NCBI GenBank assembly: GCA_004557385.1
Contig: SFEA01000011.1
Coordinates: 75,269-139,268 of the forward strand
Length of the DNA stretch: 64,000 nt
Direction of reading: 5' to 3'
Source of the DNA: Bacteroidales bacterium
GTDB taxonomy: Bacteria; Bacteroidota; Bacteroidia; Bacteroidales; Muribaculaceae
The notes under the pieces are model-generated. The model worked only from the letters and a program-made list of their open reading frames with translations, ran no database searches and was not told where the DNA came from. Each line of letters opens with the position of its first letter. The stretch's first letter is position 1. This document shows positions 63,851 through 64,000 of this stretch, one piece after another. Position numbers and translations under genes: made by a program.

Positions 63851-64000
63851 CCGCTGGTGGAGCGTTAGCGCAACCTGCGGGGGCTGGATACCTCACTGTC
63901 GTTCGGCGTCGAAGATGTCGAACAATGTTGTGCCACTTCGAGGCACATTATTATTGGAGCCACCTCTCCGCAGGCTGCGCCCTTGTGGGCTTGCCAGCGG
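63851..64000. repeat. Imperfect long inverted repeat at window end
   Basis: CCGCTGG ... GCGCAACCTGCGG (63851-63880) is matched in reverse by CCGCAGGCTGCGC ... CCAGCGG (63968-64000). The element is cut off or ends exactly at the window edge. No ORF supported in 63641-64000. Confidence 0.5.

Overview
The window looks like chromosome from a gut Bacteroidales bacterium, probably Muribaculaceae (S24-7-like). The order is well supported: two SusC/SusD pairs, many LxxC lipoproteins, Bacteroidetes-type promoters (TTTG, about 20 nt, TAnnTTTG) instead of Shine-Dalgarno-led starts, and C-terminal sorting-like tails. The family is an inference from gene content and moderate GC. I see no rRNA, tRNA or transposase gene.

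Layout. (1) 1-6.5 kb: the 3' part of a GH20 hexosaminidase gene, a secreted clan-D-like glycosidase, and a translationally coupled Y-family polymerase plus YolD-like small protein. (2) 6.5-12.8 kb: a truncated beta-helix remnant, about 1.2 kb of gene-free hairpin-rich repeats, a 12-repeat CRISPR array and a 1105-aa Cas13b with both HEPN RxxxxH motifs. This is a type VI-B RNA-targeting system with no csx27, csx28, cas1 or cas2 in the window. Repeat features and promoter motifs indicate that the array is transcribed leftwards, divergently from cas13b. (3) 12.8-16.6 kb: a membrane acyltransferase and a malic enzyme/phosphotransacetylase-like fusion protein. (4) 16.7-36.6 kb: a long leftward polysaccharide-utilisation locus (PUL 1): DUF4434 protein, MFS sugar transporter, SusC, SusD, DUF5018 lipoprotein, NAGPA-type phosphodiester glycosidase, two family-10-like (GHL10) glycosidases, a metallophosphoesterase, a DUF5009 membrane protein, GH20 and another DUF4434 protein. 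(5) 37.0-44.9 kb: a second leftward SusC/SusD operon (PUL 2) with two lipoproteins and no enzyme. (6) 45.3-54.8 kb, rightward: a large GHL10 protein, a beta-propeller protein, a large N-acetylmuramoyl-L-alanine amidase and rhamnulokinase. (7) 54.9-63.6 kb: another large GHL10 protein, an FAD oxidoreductase and a ROK regulator (all leftward), then a rightward secreted protein of lower GC.

Working together (inference): GH20, NAGPA, phosphoesterase, four GHL10 proteins, amidase, DUF5009 and a NagC-like ROK regulator point to harvest of N-acetyl-amino-sugar polymers, plausibly peptidoglycan strands or phosphodiester-linked GlcNAc glycans of other bacteria. No HTCS or sigma/anti-sigma regulator lies in either PUL.

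The most unusual sequence features are in the CRISPR region: a terminal repeat whose substitutions covary to keep the hairpin, a duplicated spacer with damaged repeats, a repeat pair separated by only 9 nt, divergent promoters with palindromes at the cas13b start, and a repeat-dense trailer flank. Intergenic gaps across the window also carry a MITE-like element of about 100 bp with 17-bp inverted ends and a short GGGCGTAT/ATACGCCC hairpin family.
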